In this document: positions 22,601-33,700 of the stretch, in pieces
How positions within the stretch are numbered: position 1 is the first letter of the stretch
Layout of the letters: each line of letters begins with the position of its first letter
From: Ciona savignyi
Lineage: Eukaryota > Chordata > Ascidiacea > Phlebobranchia > Cionidae
NCBI GenBank assembly: GCA_000149265.1
Contig: CH003129.1
Location: 58,072 to 122,071, forward strand
Direction: 5' to 3'
DNA length: 64,000 bases
Translations under genes and position numbers: made by a program
The notes under the pieces: generated by a model
Seen by the model: only the letters and a program-made list of their open reading frames with translations
What the model was told of the DNA's origin: nothing
Databases searched by the model: none

Positions 22601-25497
22601 AGAAGGCTCCAATATTACGATTCCTGGTGACATGTTAACGTCAACCAAGTCGGATGTATACTCTTTGCACGAAATTCCTACTCACAGTCGGACGTCTTTT
22701 TCAATTGACATTCCAGAATTTTCTGATATTCCCGAAGAAAACTCGATTACTGGTTCGAACCATGAAGAGACCAGCATGACCAAAATACAGACGATTGAAC
22801 CATTCGGTCGTCGGCCCGATTCGGTGGTAAAATGGGTCGCAAACCAACCGTCTTTTGTCGAGAGTAACCCAAGCTTGCTAGGAACTGATCAAAACACCCA
22901 CAGTTCTGTAGGATTTGAACATCCACTCCATGATTCTGAGTCGTTATCTCCGGCAGCGTTAACGCCTGTTTTGGAAATCGAAACGAAAATCTTCGGGGGC
23001 GATAGTGTTGACGTGCCAAGAGGTAACGTTCACCCAGTAGATGATTCAGCAGGTAAAGTTCTTAGTAATGTCTCTCACAAGCTTTGTAAGCCGTCCACCC
23101 ACTCTAGGACAATTCAAATCCTGGATCTAGAAGGCTCACCGAAAAGTTTCGACGGTAATCACGGTAAGAATAATCTTTCAGGAAATGAGATTATCAATCA
23201 CCGTCCACCACAGAAAAATATTAACAAATACCCTACTTTTTCAAACGAAAGCGCTAACTCAGTAACACACGCATCACACGAGATAAATGAAGATTCACAC
23301 ACTCAATCAAGCAATGTTAATACCGTTGCGAACTTTTCGGAATATTCGAAACTTAAATTACCAACAACTCCCAAAAACACTGGTGACAATCCAAATGAGA
23401 CTATTGATGTGTTTTTACCGCAATGTACAATGATACAAACATCACAATCCGCACTTAGACGCAACAAACAGCCATTGTTGTCACTATTTCGATGTAAAAC
23501 AGTAATACCAGCACTTTCATCGCAAAATGAAAATTTGAATTTAAAAACTCGACCTAAATCATGGCAGTCCAATTGCTTGGCGACAAACATTCTTTCAAAG
23601 CGACTTTGCGTGGATATGTCCAAAGTATTGCGGGTTTCAATTGGAGATTGTTTTTCAAATTCCGAAGAATCCAATATTGAATTCCGCCCAAGTAAAAATG
23701 TTGCAGAAACAGCAAGGCCACAAGCTGCACAAGATTACTACAATAAATGTCAAAACGGGAATACAACTTCTACAAGTCAAGGAGTTGACAACGCAAGTTA
23801 CATGAATACTCCTGAAATCGCAGTTCCATGCAAATCTACGTTAGACAATACAGAATACAAGGTCGGCCTAAACCAAGACAATCTGGTCCCAATGTATAAC
23901 TCTACGATAAGTAGGGACGCTTTAGCCATTGACGGTGCGTCCAGAGACGACACGAATCAAGTTTCTGAGCCTTATAGGACGGATACAATATGTGACCATT
24001 TCAACCAAAGTTGCCCAAACTGCTGGTCGTTTGACACAAGTGTACCGTGGTACATGTGGAGCGGAAAGGGACTAGGCTGGAAGGTAATTACATCGCAAAC
24101 GGTTGTGTGGCTAAATGGTTAATGCGACCGATTTATTCGCCTCTTACTTTAAAAAATTGGTCCTAATGACGTACCCATTATGGGTTCGAAACTTAGCTAA
24201 ATAAAAAGTAATTCTATCGCACCATTTTTGGTCTAAAATGGTGGTTTGTGCGACACTGTACACACATCATACTTATTCAACAGGTATACACACTCACAAT
24301 TGAACACATTCATAACAATTTAGCACGTAGGGATATACCCCCACAACTGTACTGTCCTCGGACTTTATGCGAATTAAACAAGAATCATAACTGAGTTTCG
24401 TTAACATAAACTAATTTATTCAAGGTGCTGTTATCGCCGCTGTTGTTGCTGGTAGGGCCCCTAGTTTGGGTCGCTTCGCTTCTAAACCTTCCAACCCGGC
24501 TAAAGTCATGTTGGGCAAACTGCTGGCAATGTGATCATGATCAGTACTGGTTTAGTTGTAAGGTAACTTGTGATCTAAATGCTCATGAAATGACTGTCTT
24601 CACAGTTTTTAGGTCTTTACAGTGTAGGCCACCATTGTTTTAAACTAAGTTTGATTTGTTAGAGCTCACGATATATTGTACTTAAACCGATAGGTTCTAC
24701 CAAATTGAAGAAATGTCTTAATCATACACAACATACTGTAATAACTCCGGTAACTCGACTGTGGGCAAGAGGTAATCTGTTTTGCCCGTGTGTTAACCCT
24801 TGCGGTTTCCCATTTACTGGGATAAACATGAATATTCAATCCTTCTAACAAAAATGGTAAGATATACATCCAAGGAAAACGCAACGTCAGATTACCTCCA
24901 GTAGGGTTATACCGAGGGAGAGATTGTTGATGTTTTTAGTCCAATTCACCAAACCTCTGAGTGCATTCAACTTTTTTGTCAAAAGTGCGTGACCCAAAGA
25001 CAGAGCCTACTAGGTAGCATTTTGTCCTACCACAATTCGTCCAACGCCTTACTATCTGAGGTGATCCGCCAGAAATATTGGGCTATTCGACAAGGCGCTA
25101 GGTTTGGGTCACAATACCGGGTACAAGATTTGTTACGACTGCTAAAACCGCAATACTTGTTACCAAATCCGCAAGGATTGTTACAAAAATCAAGACGAGC
25201 GCGTGACAGTGTTGTATTGTGCAGGGCAAGGGTGCCGGCTGGGTCTGTCTACTTGTGCCTCTCTACGTTTTCCTCGGACCTCTTATCATCATCTTCACCG
25301 TACTCACTGTGATACTTCTGGCGTGTTGCGGGGAGCAGAAATCTTCAACGGCCGCGAAGAACACTCAGCGTCGTAGAGGATCGACGGCCGCTCAAGCCCT
25401 TCGCGCCAACTTCAGCGAGCGTTCAAATCATGGCGGTCGGTTTCCCGGTCGAGGGCACAGAAGCTCATCAGTTGCATGTGGCAATGATCAATTTTAA
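19618..25497 (+). CDS. Unrecognised 962-residue protein: Arg/Ser-rich N-terminus, disordered middle, two C-terminal membrane modules
   Basis: Exons joined in phase: 19618-19624, 20289-20440, 20969-21056, 21626-21969, 22147-22235, 22286-24083, 24425-24562, 25225-25497, with GT..AG introns (one only 50 bp). The total of 2889 nt is exactly 963 codons. Residues about 1-225 are basic and Ser/Arg/Asp-rich (KRRRERRSERRR, RSNRRRK, SRRKHGRRRSKQQERRKSKD). Residues 226-800 are Ser/Asn/Thr-rich and look disordered. Residues 803-907 contain two Cys/Trp modules, each followed by a hydrophobic helix. A basic tail of about 55 residues ends at TAA. The shape suggests a cytoplasmic-tailed hairpin membrane protein. 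I recognise no family and claim no function. The first tiny coding exon is the least certain part. Confidence 0.75.
20133..20232 (-). repeat. SINE-B copy (minus)
   Basis: ACCGGACTAGGTTTCGAACC, an ACCGTTTTTGTATAGAATT block and a TCGTCCACACGACC head. Ends about 55 bp before the exon at 20289. Confidence 0.7.
20685..20932 (+). repeat. SINE-A copy, plus strand
   Basis: TTAGTGCGTGCTCTTTTAGC, CAGATTCGAAACTGGTAGC, CTGTAATAGCTCCGGTAACC and ATTCACGGGGATAAACATAA, ending CCTATCC. Lies just upstream of the exon at 20969. Confidence 0.8.
21300..21430 (+). repeat. Diverged 3' part of SINE-A
   Basis: CACTGGTAATCCCGCTATTG, TCTGGTGATTTTCTG, TTCTTCCCATTTTCCC and a TCCTAACC tail match the SINE-A 3' half weakly. 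Confidence 0.45.
21455..21600 (-). repeat. SINE-B copy interrupted by a TA microsatellite
   Basis: TTTACCAGTTTAAGTTTCG and AACCCGTAATGGGCG are the SINE-B tail side; GCGTTAACCATTAGGACAC is the head. A TA run of about 35 bp (21520-21556) has expanded at the position of the family's internal ATACATATA. Confidence 0.65.
24099..24209 (+). repeat. SINE-B copy starting 16 bp after a donor
   Basis: GGTTGTGTGGCTAAATGGTT, AATGCGACCGATTTATTC and TTATGGGTTCGAAACTTAGC, then an A-rich end. It begins just after the donor at 24084. Read-through of that donor would end inside this element. Confidence 0.8.
24685..24850 (+). repeat. SINE-A 3' fragment
   Basis: GATAGGTTCTACCAAATTGA, AACATACTGTAATAACTCCG, GTGTTAACCC and CTGGGATAAACATGAATATTC. 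Confidence 0.75.
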
Positions 25498-25507
25498 CGT
25501 TTCGGTA

Positions 25508-25618
25508 CGGTCGTATGGCCTAATGGTTACCGCGACCGATACATATACAAATTCACTACAAAAACGGTCTTGGTAACGAGCCCATCAGGGATTCGAAATA
25601 TTGCCCAGAAAAAAAAAC
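25508..25618 (+). repeat. SINE-B copy
   Basis: GGTCGTATGGCCTAATGGTT, CCGCGACCGATACATATAC, CATCAGGGATTCGAAATATT and an A8 tail. Starts 11 bp after the stop codon, so it probably lies in the 3' UTR. Confidence 0.8.
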
Positions 25619-25738
25619 GTTGCATACAAGAAATTTTGCACTTATTTATATTGAACCTACCTCGTGACGTATTCCGCAACACTGTTTACATTTTCTTTGT
25701 ATCATCACTTATTTCTTGCAAATTCAATCATAAATATA

Positions 25739-25744
25739 AATAAA
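25739..25744 (+). terminator. Candidate poly(A) signal of the unrecognised gene
   Basis: AATAAA lies 242 bp after the TAA at 25495-25497, inside an AT-rich stretch. Confidence 0.35.
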
Positions 25745-26024
25745 TAATTATATATAGATATATTTAGCAAGGAATGCTTTATTATATATATATATGTAAG
25801 TGCATCGTACATAATTCTTATTTTGTTTGATGGATTTGAGCCAAATAGTCCGAGCACGCAACACGGACTAGTGCCTGATTCGATGCTCACACTAAGCACC
25901 GCGCCGCTGTTTATGCTCTAGGCTAGGGCCTACAGAGTTCAGCCACTTAAAGGACATTTTGTTGATTCATTGCAGTCACTTCGTAAATCTGGATTAAACA
26001 ATTAACTGTATGACCGGTTTATTT

Positions 26025-26281
26025 GGGGTGGTTAGTGCGACGCCTTTCAACCGAAGGGTTGTAGATTCGAAACTGGTCGATGGCTAATCGGTTGTTTTCT
26101 TGAACAAGGCACATAACGGACATTGCTTAAACTCAGAAAGATATGATCGATCATACAAAATACACTGCAATGGAACAAGTACTTCGACAGTGGGCGCAAG
26201 GTAATCTGACGATTAACCGCGTGATAACACCCATTGCATTTTCCTATTCAAGAGGATAAACGTAAATATATCCCATCCTGG
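26025..26281 (+). repeat. SINE-A copy
   Basis: GGTTAGTGCGACGCC, AGATTCGAAACTGGTCG, CACTGCAATGGAACAAGT and GAGGATAAACGTAAATAT, ending CCCATCC. Confidence 0.8.
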
Positions 26282-27787
26282 TGTAGTACTTTTGTTGATG
26301 CAATAATCTCAACCGCTAGATGATGCTAATAAGCCGATGACGTGCTTGTACTTTACTCGTAGACTTAATGAGAAGTGAAGAATTATAATTGACGAAATTC
26401 TATATTTAAAGGCATTCATCATGAAAGAGTCCTGCGGTCGCTTGCTACTTTCTAAAGAATTTTAATTTTGTAAAGAAATTGCTGGGTTATGATTTCACTC
26501 ATCAATTTTAGTTTTTGTGCTGTGTTTGTCATTAGTCAGCAACCACATTTGAGAACTGCCCTTCCAGTATCCGTAAATCTGACGAAGCTGTTTAGCAGTT
26601 CATATTAAATATTTCGTGGTTAACAAATTCGCACCAATTTGTTTGAGCGATATGCTTAGTAAACAAGATAAGCAATTTCCAATGACTGGTTCATATATTG
26701 GCCATGACAGGTGTTTATGGCGTCACAAAACGAATAAAACGCGCAATTTCAGCATAGATCACATTCCGTACTCCTTTTGTATACAAGCCGACGCAATACA
26801 CTGGCGGCTGTGCAAACAAGACTACTGACAGACTCAATTAACCGAAATGTAAAGTGCAAAATGTCAGAGCAAGTGCTAAAACAAGTAAGAGGGTAGGTTT
26901 GTATTTACACACTAGATTGCAACGCCCTTTACGTCAAGCCAAGTTGTTGTTTGCCGCATACAGCTAATGTTTAAATTAAACGGGATATCCAAGCAAATGA
27001 AATATTCTGGCCAATAATCATATAAAAGTGCTTTGAAAGATTTCTAAACGAATTGCTTGCAGAGATTATTATATTTGCTTTGACTGTTTTGTTGGCGCAG
27101 TTATTCTAATATGTGAACAATGGGTAATTTCTCGTTTCGTCCAGCTAGGAAATGTTTGACATTAGTGCACAAAATTAACCGCAGAAGTGCATAACACGTC
27201 GTCGAATTTGCTCATCGTACTGTGTACTGTGTGCCAACAGTGCGACTTTGATTCTCCATACCAAAGGCCGACGATTCTGGGCGCGTACGATTTGCCTTTT
27301 TCTCTTCGCTCGTTCAGACGGGTCGTCTGTTGTATTCCAAGATCCGACGACTTAAGCAATATTCACGTTAGCTGAGCCTGCTGCAGGAGTCGCGGTTATG
27401 TGAACAAGACAACAAAGGTTGCGTTGATTTAAAGAACAAGTGCTGGTTGTGTAAGTCAGATTATTTATTTCCGTTTCTTCCGAGGGAGGAAATCAGAGGT
27501 TTGACAGTGAAATTACAGGCTGGTCGATTGCAGTCCGCTGGTAAGGTAGCACACGAATCAAGCGTCGGGAGAAATAGCTTTTATCTTGGTAATAGCGACG
27601 ATCCTACTTGCCGTAAAGCCACAAGAGAATGGAATGCTAATTATGGATTTATAATCACTCACCCGTGACCACATTCTGCTGAAAGTCAATACCGATCTTG
27701 TAGAGAAAAGACAGGGACATCTGAAAATATCACGAGGCGCAGAAGGTCATGTACCAACGATCTTGCGGAACTGAACCGAGAAAAATA
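26282..27787. other. Upstream region of ADAMTS: no gene or repeat recognised
   Basis: No ORF here shows a domain or splice-consistent extension. The region must hold the ADAMTS promoter and 5' UTR, but I can point to no specific promoter element. Confidence 0.5.
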
Positions 27788-30700
27788 ATGAACCTCGCAA
27801 TTTTTAATATACTTCTGGTACAATGCGCTCTTGCTGCGGGAACCGGCAGGCCTGGAACCGACCCGCACCAAAGAATCAAATTAGCGAAGCCGATTCAAGA
27901 ACCCGATTTCGAAGAGGTGCGGTTTCAATTAAAAGGTAAGTGCTGCTGTCTCATGCTCGTTACTTGTCGGGCGTTACCATTACGAGAGCGTGCTGCTTGC
28001 GCAAATAACATCATCATCGCTTCCCGCTTTGAAAGCCATTGATGAAAAAGCTTCGTTGCGATCAAGAGCGGGTTAAACTCGCGCAGAATTAACGCGGCTT
28101 TGCCTCAGGGGAATAGCGGGCTAAGTATATCCCGTATCCACTCCGAGAGGATTAGATTTCATCTCGTATGGAATGCTGTGTATCAGGATGTGCCTTGTAA
28201 TGGCGGTACTTCACATTTAAAACGACTGTATCAAACTTGTCTGTGGTTTCTTGGAGGTATAACTCGCGCTAACTACGAATGCGTTTATTTATACGTTCCA
28301 GTATTACAAATTACAAATTTGTTAACCGATTAGCTAGGCGGTTTGGTAGGCCGCCTTTCAGTCGTACAATGCAATAGCTCGGGTGACTCGACGTTGGGCG
28401 CGAGGTAATCTAACGATTGCCCGTGTGACAACGTCCTTTTCGTTTTCCCATCCACGGGAATAAACATAAGTTTCCTATCCTATCCTAAATTTCAATAAGT
28501 TCCTTTTTTAGTTTTTTTTAACCCTTTCCTTATATGTCATTTATAAATTCGAATTTATTTTCATCTTTAGGGTTTTTTTCACCATTTCTTCACATGTCAT
28601 CCGACAGCGACGACGAAACACTGACATACCCGGTACAGGTCGACAGCGACGGGCGATTCCTTTCCCACAACGTTCGCTTTTCATCCCCCCGGCTCAAACC
28701 TGGATCGCGGCGGAAACGAGACGCTTCGACGACCCGGCGCGTCTATTACAAGCTCGCGGTCGAGAATAGAGAGTTGACCGTGAATCTGAGTCGAAACCAT
28801 AAACTCGTTCGGCCCAACTTTATAATCGAGAGGATCAGGGACGCTAAACTGGGAAAAACGATGCCAGTTATGGAAGAAGAGAACAAATCGCCTGCCAGCA
28901 GGTCGTCCATTACAGTGGGCAGCGAGCGCTCCTGCCATTTCCGAGGCCACGTGACAGGTCACCCGCATTCAAGCGTGGCGATATCTACGTGCAATGGTCT
29001 GGTGAGTCGCTTTCCTTATCGAATTTGCCGTCTCAAATTGAATATCAAACAGCAGGAGCGAAAAACGGGTGGGTTCGCCAAATTAGGTCAAAGCGCAAGT
29101 TTTACTTCAAGTTTTACTTCAAGTGCCGGTATGGAATAACATTCCGCGTTAGGTAAACCACCCGCTGGAGTGTTGCCAACGTGGTATCGTGTTCGTTGCA
29201 CGTCGCTTGCGTTTTAAACATCGGAAATTCCAAGCGAATCTAATCCCCACTTTTCCACGGCGTCTGTGTCGTGAGTGACAACTCTAACAAACGGCGAATG
29301 CGGTCCCAGCGACGGCGGCGCACGTGAGAAGGTTATTTGTATTTATTTTCACAATCCACCGGTTTAGACGGTTCTCGGCGACGCTTTTCGAGCGCGGGCC
29401 GTGAGAATTTCCTGCCGAATACCTCGCGGTTTTCTGTCTGGCCGCAGTATCAGCCTAGTTTACATAACACCGGACTGAAGCTCGCAAAACGTGTCAACTT
29501 GGACGCATTTTCGCTTCGACGGAGATTATTCGAAAATCTAATTTAAAATCGCAGACTGCGCTTCATTTCGAAGGAGATAAGGGCTAATTCGCTCTCTCTC
29601 TATCTCTCCCATACATAAGGAGTTGAAGTTGGGGGTAATTATCCACTTAGCCCTGGTACCGCAACGCGAAGTAAAAGCGGTCGCGATATTAGATTCGACC
29701 CTTTCAGCGCAGTAGGCGAGCTTATCTTACCTCACGCAGAAACCTCGCACCTTGCATACGCCTAGCATCTGCTGTTTCTTATTATTAAAACTGGTTTAAT
29801 TGCCTTCCATTCTCCGCTTATTACAAGTGCAAAATATCGTTTCTCTTTTTGTCCCAATTCAGCGATTCGTTTTGTAATGAAAGGAAACCAGCAAGCCGAT
29901 TTGACAATGACACATCCCCTACAAGTGCAAAAGCGTGGTATTTGAACAGCATGTAATATATTGGTGTTTTATCAACGTGAACGCGAAGGGTGTTATCACG
30001 GCGGCAATCGCTAGCTTACCTCGCGTCCACCGTCGGTTTACCGGAGCTATTGCAGTGTGTTGTATATGATTTAAACGTTCCTAATGTCTTAGTTTAACCC
30101 ATAAGTCGATTGGGTTCAGGAAACATGTTCGCAGCAAGTTTCGGTGAAAAACGTTTGCTGTTAAAGCATCTCAATTCCTCTTGTTCTTTGCAACGCAAAA
30201 AGTCCCGTACAAACGTAACTTGACTTAACTAACTTACCGTGATCTAACCGGTTGTAAAATAATTAAAAACTGCAAATAATATTTGACCTCAATCTACAAT
30301 TTTAAAGGGGTAACTATTCCAGCAAGGTGTTAAGGTGCATTAATGCTAAAAGCACAACGTCGGGTGACTTATTTAAAGTACTGAGATTTACTGCACCAGA
30401 GTAGCTTTTAGGGAAAACTAAAAGGAACTACACACTAAAATAAAGATATGACATTATAAGTTAGTGTCTGGGGTTAAGATTAATGTATAGGGCAGGGTTT
30501 ATATTAGTTTTCCTTATTTTAGTGCACAGTTTCCCTCCTTCCCTCCTTCCCTCTTTTGTGTTGCCTTCGCTTTTACAGTATTTGCGAACGTGTTGTATTC
30601 GCTGAGTTTATTTATTTAAATGTGGTTAAATTGGATTAACGTCAATTGACTATACCTCCCCGAAAGTAAGTCTGGGCTACCCACCAGCCCTACCAGTCTT

Positions 30701-33700
30701 ATTTGGGATAGGAAACCTCGCGCTTGACTCATGTCTACTTGGATCAGCCCCGTCGCGACTAACTTTGTTGTGTATTTAGTCTATTTTCTGCGGCCTGTTT
30801 TCTTTGCAGAGGGTCGGCATAGATCACTTATCATAAACAAGCGGATCGGTTCCGTAATAACTTCAGCTAAAATAACTCCCCGGGTAGGTTCAAGTAACCA
30901 GTAAATATTGAAGTTTGATTAAGTGCGCCTTAAAAAGTGCTGATTAAAGGTTTAATTAATCCAAAATGCCCGACAAGCAGAAATCAACCACTCTTTTAAA
31001 TCGCCCAAACTGGACAAAGATAAAGTTGGACCTTCTGTCCCAGGCGCATTTATCTACAGTCGTATTCTACTGACCGAGCGTTTGAAATTAGAACTGTGGG
31101 TCCGTTTGAGGGATTAGTGTTGGGGCTTACGATTTGAGTGAGGTTTGTGCCCTTTCGACCTGAAGGTCACTTTTAACCGAAAGGAGACACCGAGTGACCC
31201 TTATAGCAGTCCATTTTTGACGCTCTGCATTTTACGTATATGTTACTCACAATATGCTAAATACAAGACCGAATTTCCGAATGGTAAACACGAATGGTGA
31301 TTAACGAGACCACTTATACTCCGATTTCTGTATTAAAACTGACTAAGTGACGAGCAATTATGAGTTTAAAACTCAGCTTGGTTAAAAACAACACCGACTG
31401 TGGAACCAAATGGTCAACGCGCGAAAATAAGTCTAACCAAAGGAACGCGATGGTTCTGACATCGAAACCAGGGTCTGAAAGCATAATAATGCATTGAATT
31501 TGTGCTGTAATAAATCTCTTTCGAGAGAAAACTAAATTGTGGAATAGAGGGGAAAAAGTGTGGGAAACTGCACACTAAAATGAAGATTAGTGTTATGGCT
31601 GGGTTAGAGTAAGGGTTAGTAGTTTATGGGTAAAGATTAGTATTTAGGGCCGGGATTGAATTAATTTCAACAGTTTCAGTCAGTTATTTTCTCATTAATC
31701 CACTGGGTTCAGGCAATGTCCGTAAAGTGCCTTGCCCAAGGACGCAACCGACTAGCCAGCGACCAGCTTCGCACCTGCGACCTTTCAATGCTAACTATGT
31801 GTTGATAATTAAACATCGTGAATTTGCAGACCGGATTTATTCGCTTCAACGACACGGAATATTTAATCGAACCAACCGGGCAAGTGGCAAGAACAGCGGA
31901 AGGAGGTCGGAAAATGCAACATCGCATTTATAAGCGGGACGCTGGAGGAAGGGAGGCTAGAACAGCAAGCTGGCAGACACCAAACAGTAGACGTATGACA
32001 TTCCTGCCTATATATTTCGCACTTTAATACACGGCACGACTGGGCATGTTAGATTTTAACGGTACATATGTTAAACAGAAAGCAGGTCGGTTTTCAACAC
32101 ACAGGGCAAACATTAGTATGTTTTTCGGGAGTACCAATGTAGCCGATATTTGTCAGTAATCGGAATTTATCACGAATATTATCAATATTGCCAAATTCGA
32201 TACCCGTTGATTAAAATGTAGTGCAATTGCACAACGGTGTTCAAAGTATCTTTGTGTCTCGTCCCACGCTTCTCCTTCGGTTTTTGTAAAATAAGTTTTC
32301 GGTTATTGGTTTGCGCGTCCGTCTAACCTAACCGTTTACCTTACTAAATCTGATTAACCCTAGAATCCCGTTAAGTAGATTTATATTTGTCCTTCAAAGA
32401 CTCCTATTGGCTTTTTGACAACGTCGGTCTTTGCTCAGGGCAAATAAAAAAAGGTTATTTTTTTGCTGAATTCTTTCGTATACATTATGGTTTTAGCTAT
32501 TTCAGCCCAAATATTTCGCATACTAACTCTATCTCACTCAAAGCGATTACCTGAGCAAAATTTGCACGGTCTGGTGACTAAAACATAACTCGGCAATCCA
32601 ATTGCGTCATAATTCATGGAGAAAATCAATTAGCTCGGCGCCGCAGTATTTGTTTTAGTTGGCGACGTTGCGTTTCCCGCATTTCAATTATCATCGAATC
32701 AAACCATTCAGATCAGCATCGGAGAGCAAATGAGCGTCGGGGAGAGTCCCTAAGCCGCGACCATCGGGATTTTTGCGGGGTGAAAGGTAAGGCGTGTGCG
32801 GTGTCTAACTTTAATCGCTTATTCGTAAATTCATGTGGCCGAATGGTTAACGCGACCGATACATATACCGAATTACATACAAAAACGGTCTTAATCATGG
32901 GTTCGAAACTCAGCCCGGTAAAAAAAAACTTTGATAACCCAGAAATATTAAAATTAAACTTCGTCGTTGTTCCAGACACAAAGAGACAGTACAAACGAAA
33001 CCTGCGAGCCAGACAGCGTTGGGAGAGGCGACGAAGCAAGGCGAGTCCCTTCCGTCGTAGTAAACGATCCTTCAGTCTGGAACACTGGGTGGAAATGATG
33101 CTGGTTGTGGACAGCAAGATGGTGCACTACCACGGCAAGAATATTGAGACTTACGTACTCACCATCGTTAATATGGTAGGTCCCTACGACTGATTATTTT
33201 TCACCTGGTCAAGTTTCAAAACCGTGATGGGTTCCTTACTAGATAGGTTCCTTACCCTGCTTTCTTTTCTTCACCCCTTATATTATTATGTTAAAGACTG
33301 GGCTAAGGTTCGAACCCAAGATGGCTTCGGCGCAAATACCGTTTTTCTTATTTTAGTTATGTGAGGTGTCAACACTGCCCGTGGTGTATGGTCGTGTGGC
33401 CGAATGGTTAACGCGACCGATACATATACAGGTACAGACTTACATAAAAAAACGTCTTAGTAACTAGCCCATCCTGGGTTTGAAACTAAAGGCCAGTAAA
33501 AATAACATTGCGTGGTACAAGAAATTAGGAGCAACTTTAAAATAAGTAGGAAGGGGAAACAAGGAAAACTGCTTACTAAATCTAAGGAAACCAATTTTAA
33601 CCCTGCTCCAAATACTAATCTCTACCCCAGAACTAACGCTAACTTTAACCCCAGCCCAAACAGTAAACCCCAAAGTCCTAATCTTCATTTTAGTGAGCAG

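Larger units (their letters stand above)
24018..25329 (+). other. Duplicated Cys/Trp + GKGxGW + hydrophobic-helix module (two copies)
   Basis: Residues about 805-841 and 858-894 of the preceding gene align without gaps. Both have NCW, 12 residues, GKGxGW, then two residues, LLxPL, four residues and GPL. I count 17 identical residues of 37. Each copy ends in a membrane-spanning stretch (LLSPLLLLVGPLVW and LLVPLYVFLGPLII). The first copy is split by the 24084-24424 intron and the second by the 24563-25224 intron. Confidence 0.75.
29002..31829. other. Large ADAMTS intron 2: SINE and MITE fragments, otherwise unassigned
   Basis: Bases 29130-29580 are more GC-rich than nearby introns and hold no ORF with domains. 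A SINE-A fragment lies at 29990-30125 (minus). MITE-C copies lie at 30412-30560 and 31528-31690, and a SINE-A head fragment at 31695-31795 (minus). Nothing recognisable is seen at 30560-31280. Confidence 0.6.
27788..33067 (+). other. ADAMTS7/12: ADAMTS signal peptide, prodomain and furin site
   Basis: The signal peptide is [18 protein letters not shown]. The prodomain has [50 protein letters not shown] and [15 protein letters not shown], matching ADAMTS prodomains. A long basic stretch leads to RRSKR at 33053-33067 (cleavage after residue 278). The mature enzyme then starts [15 protein letters not shown]. Confidence 0.92.

Noticed and set aside
32831-32929. True tRNA gene (and the other SINE-B copies)
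   Set aside because: A/B-box-like sequences are present, but the copies have an A-tail, occur dozens of times, and do not give a plausible cloverleaf acceptor stem by eye.
32713-33117. 134-residue minus-strand ORF
   Set aside because: Antisense of the ADAMTS exon with the furin site plus a SINE-B.
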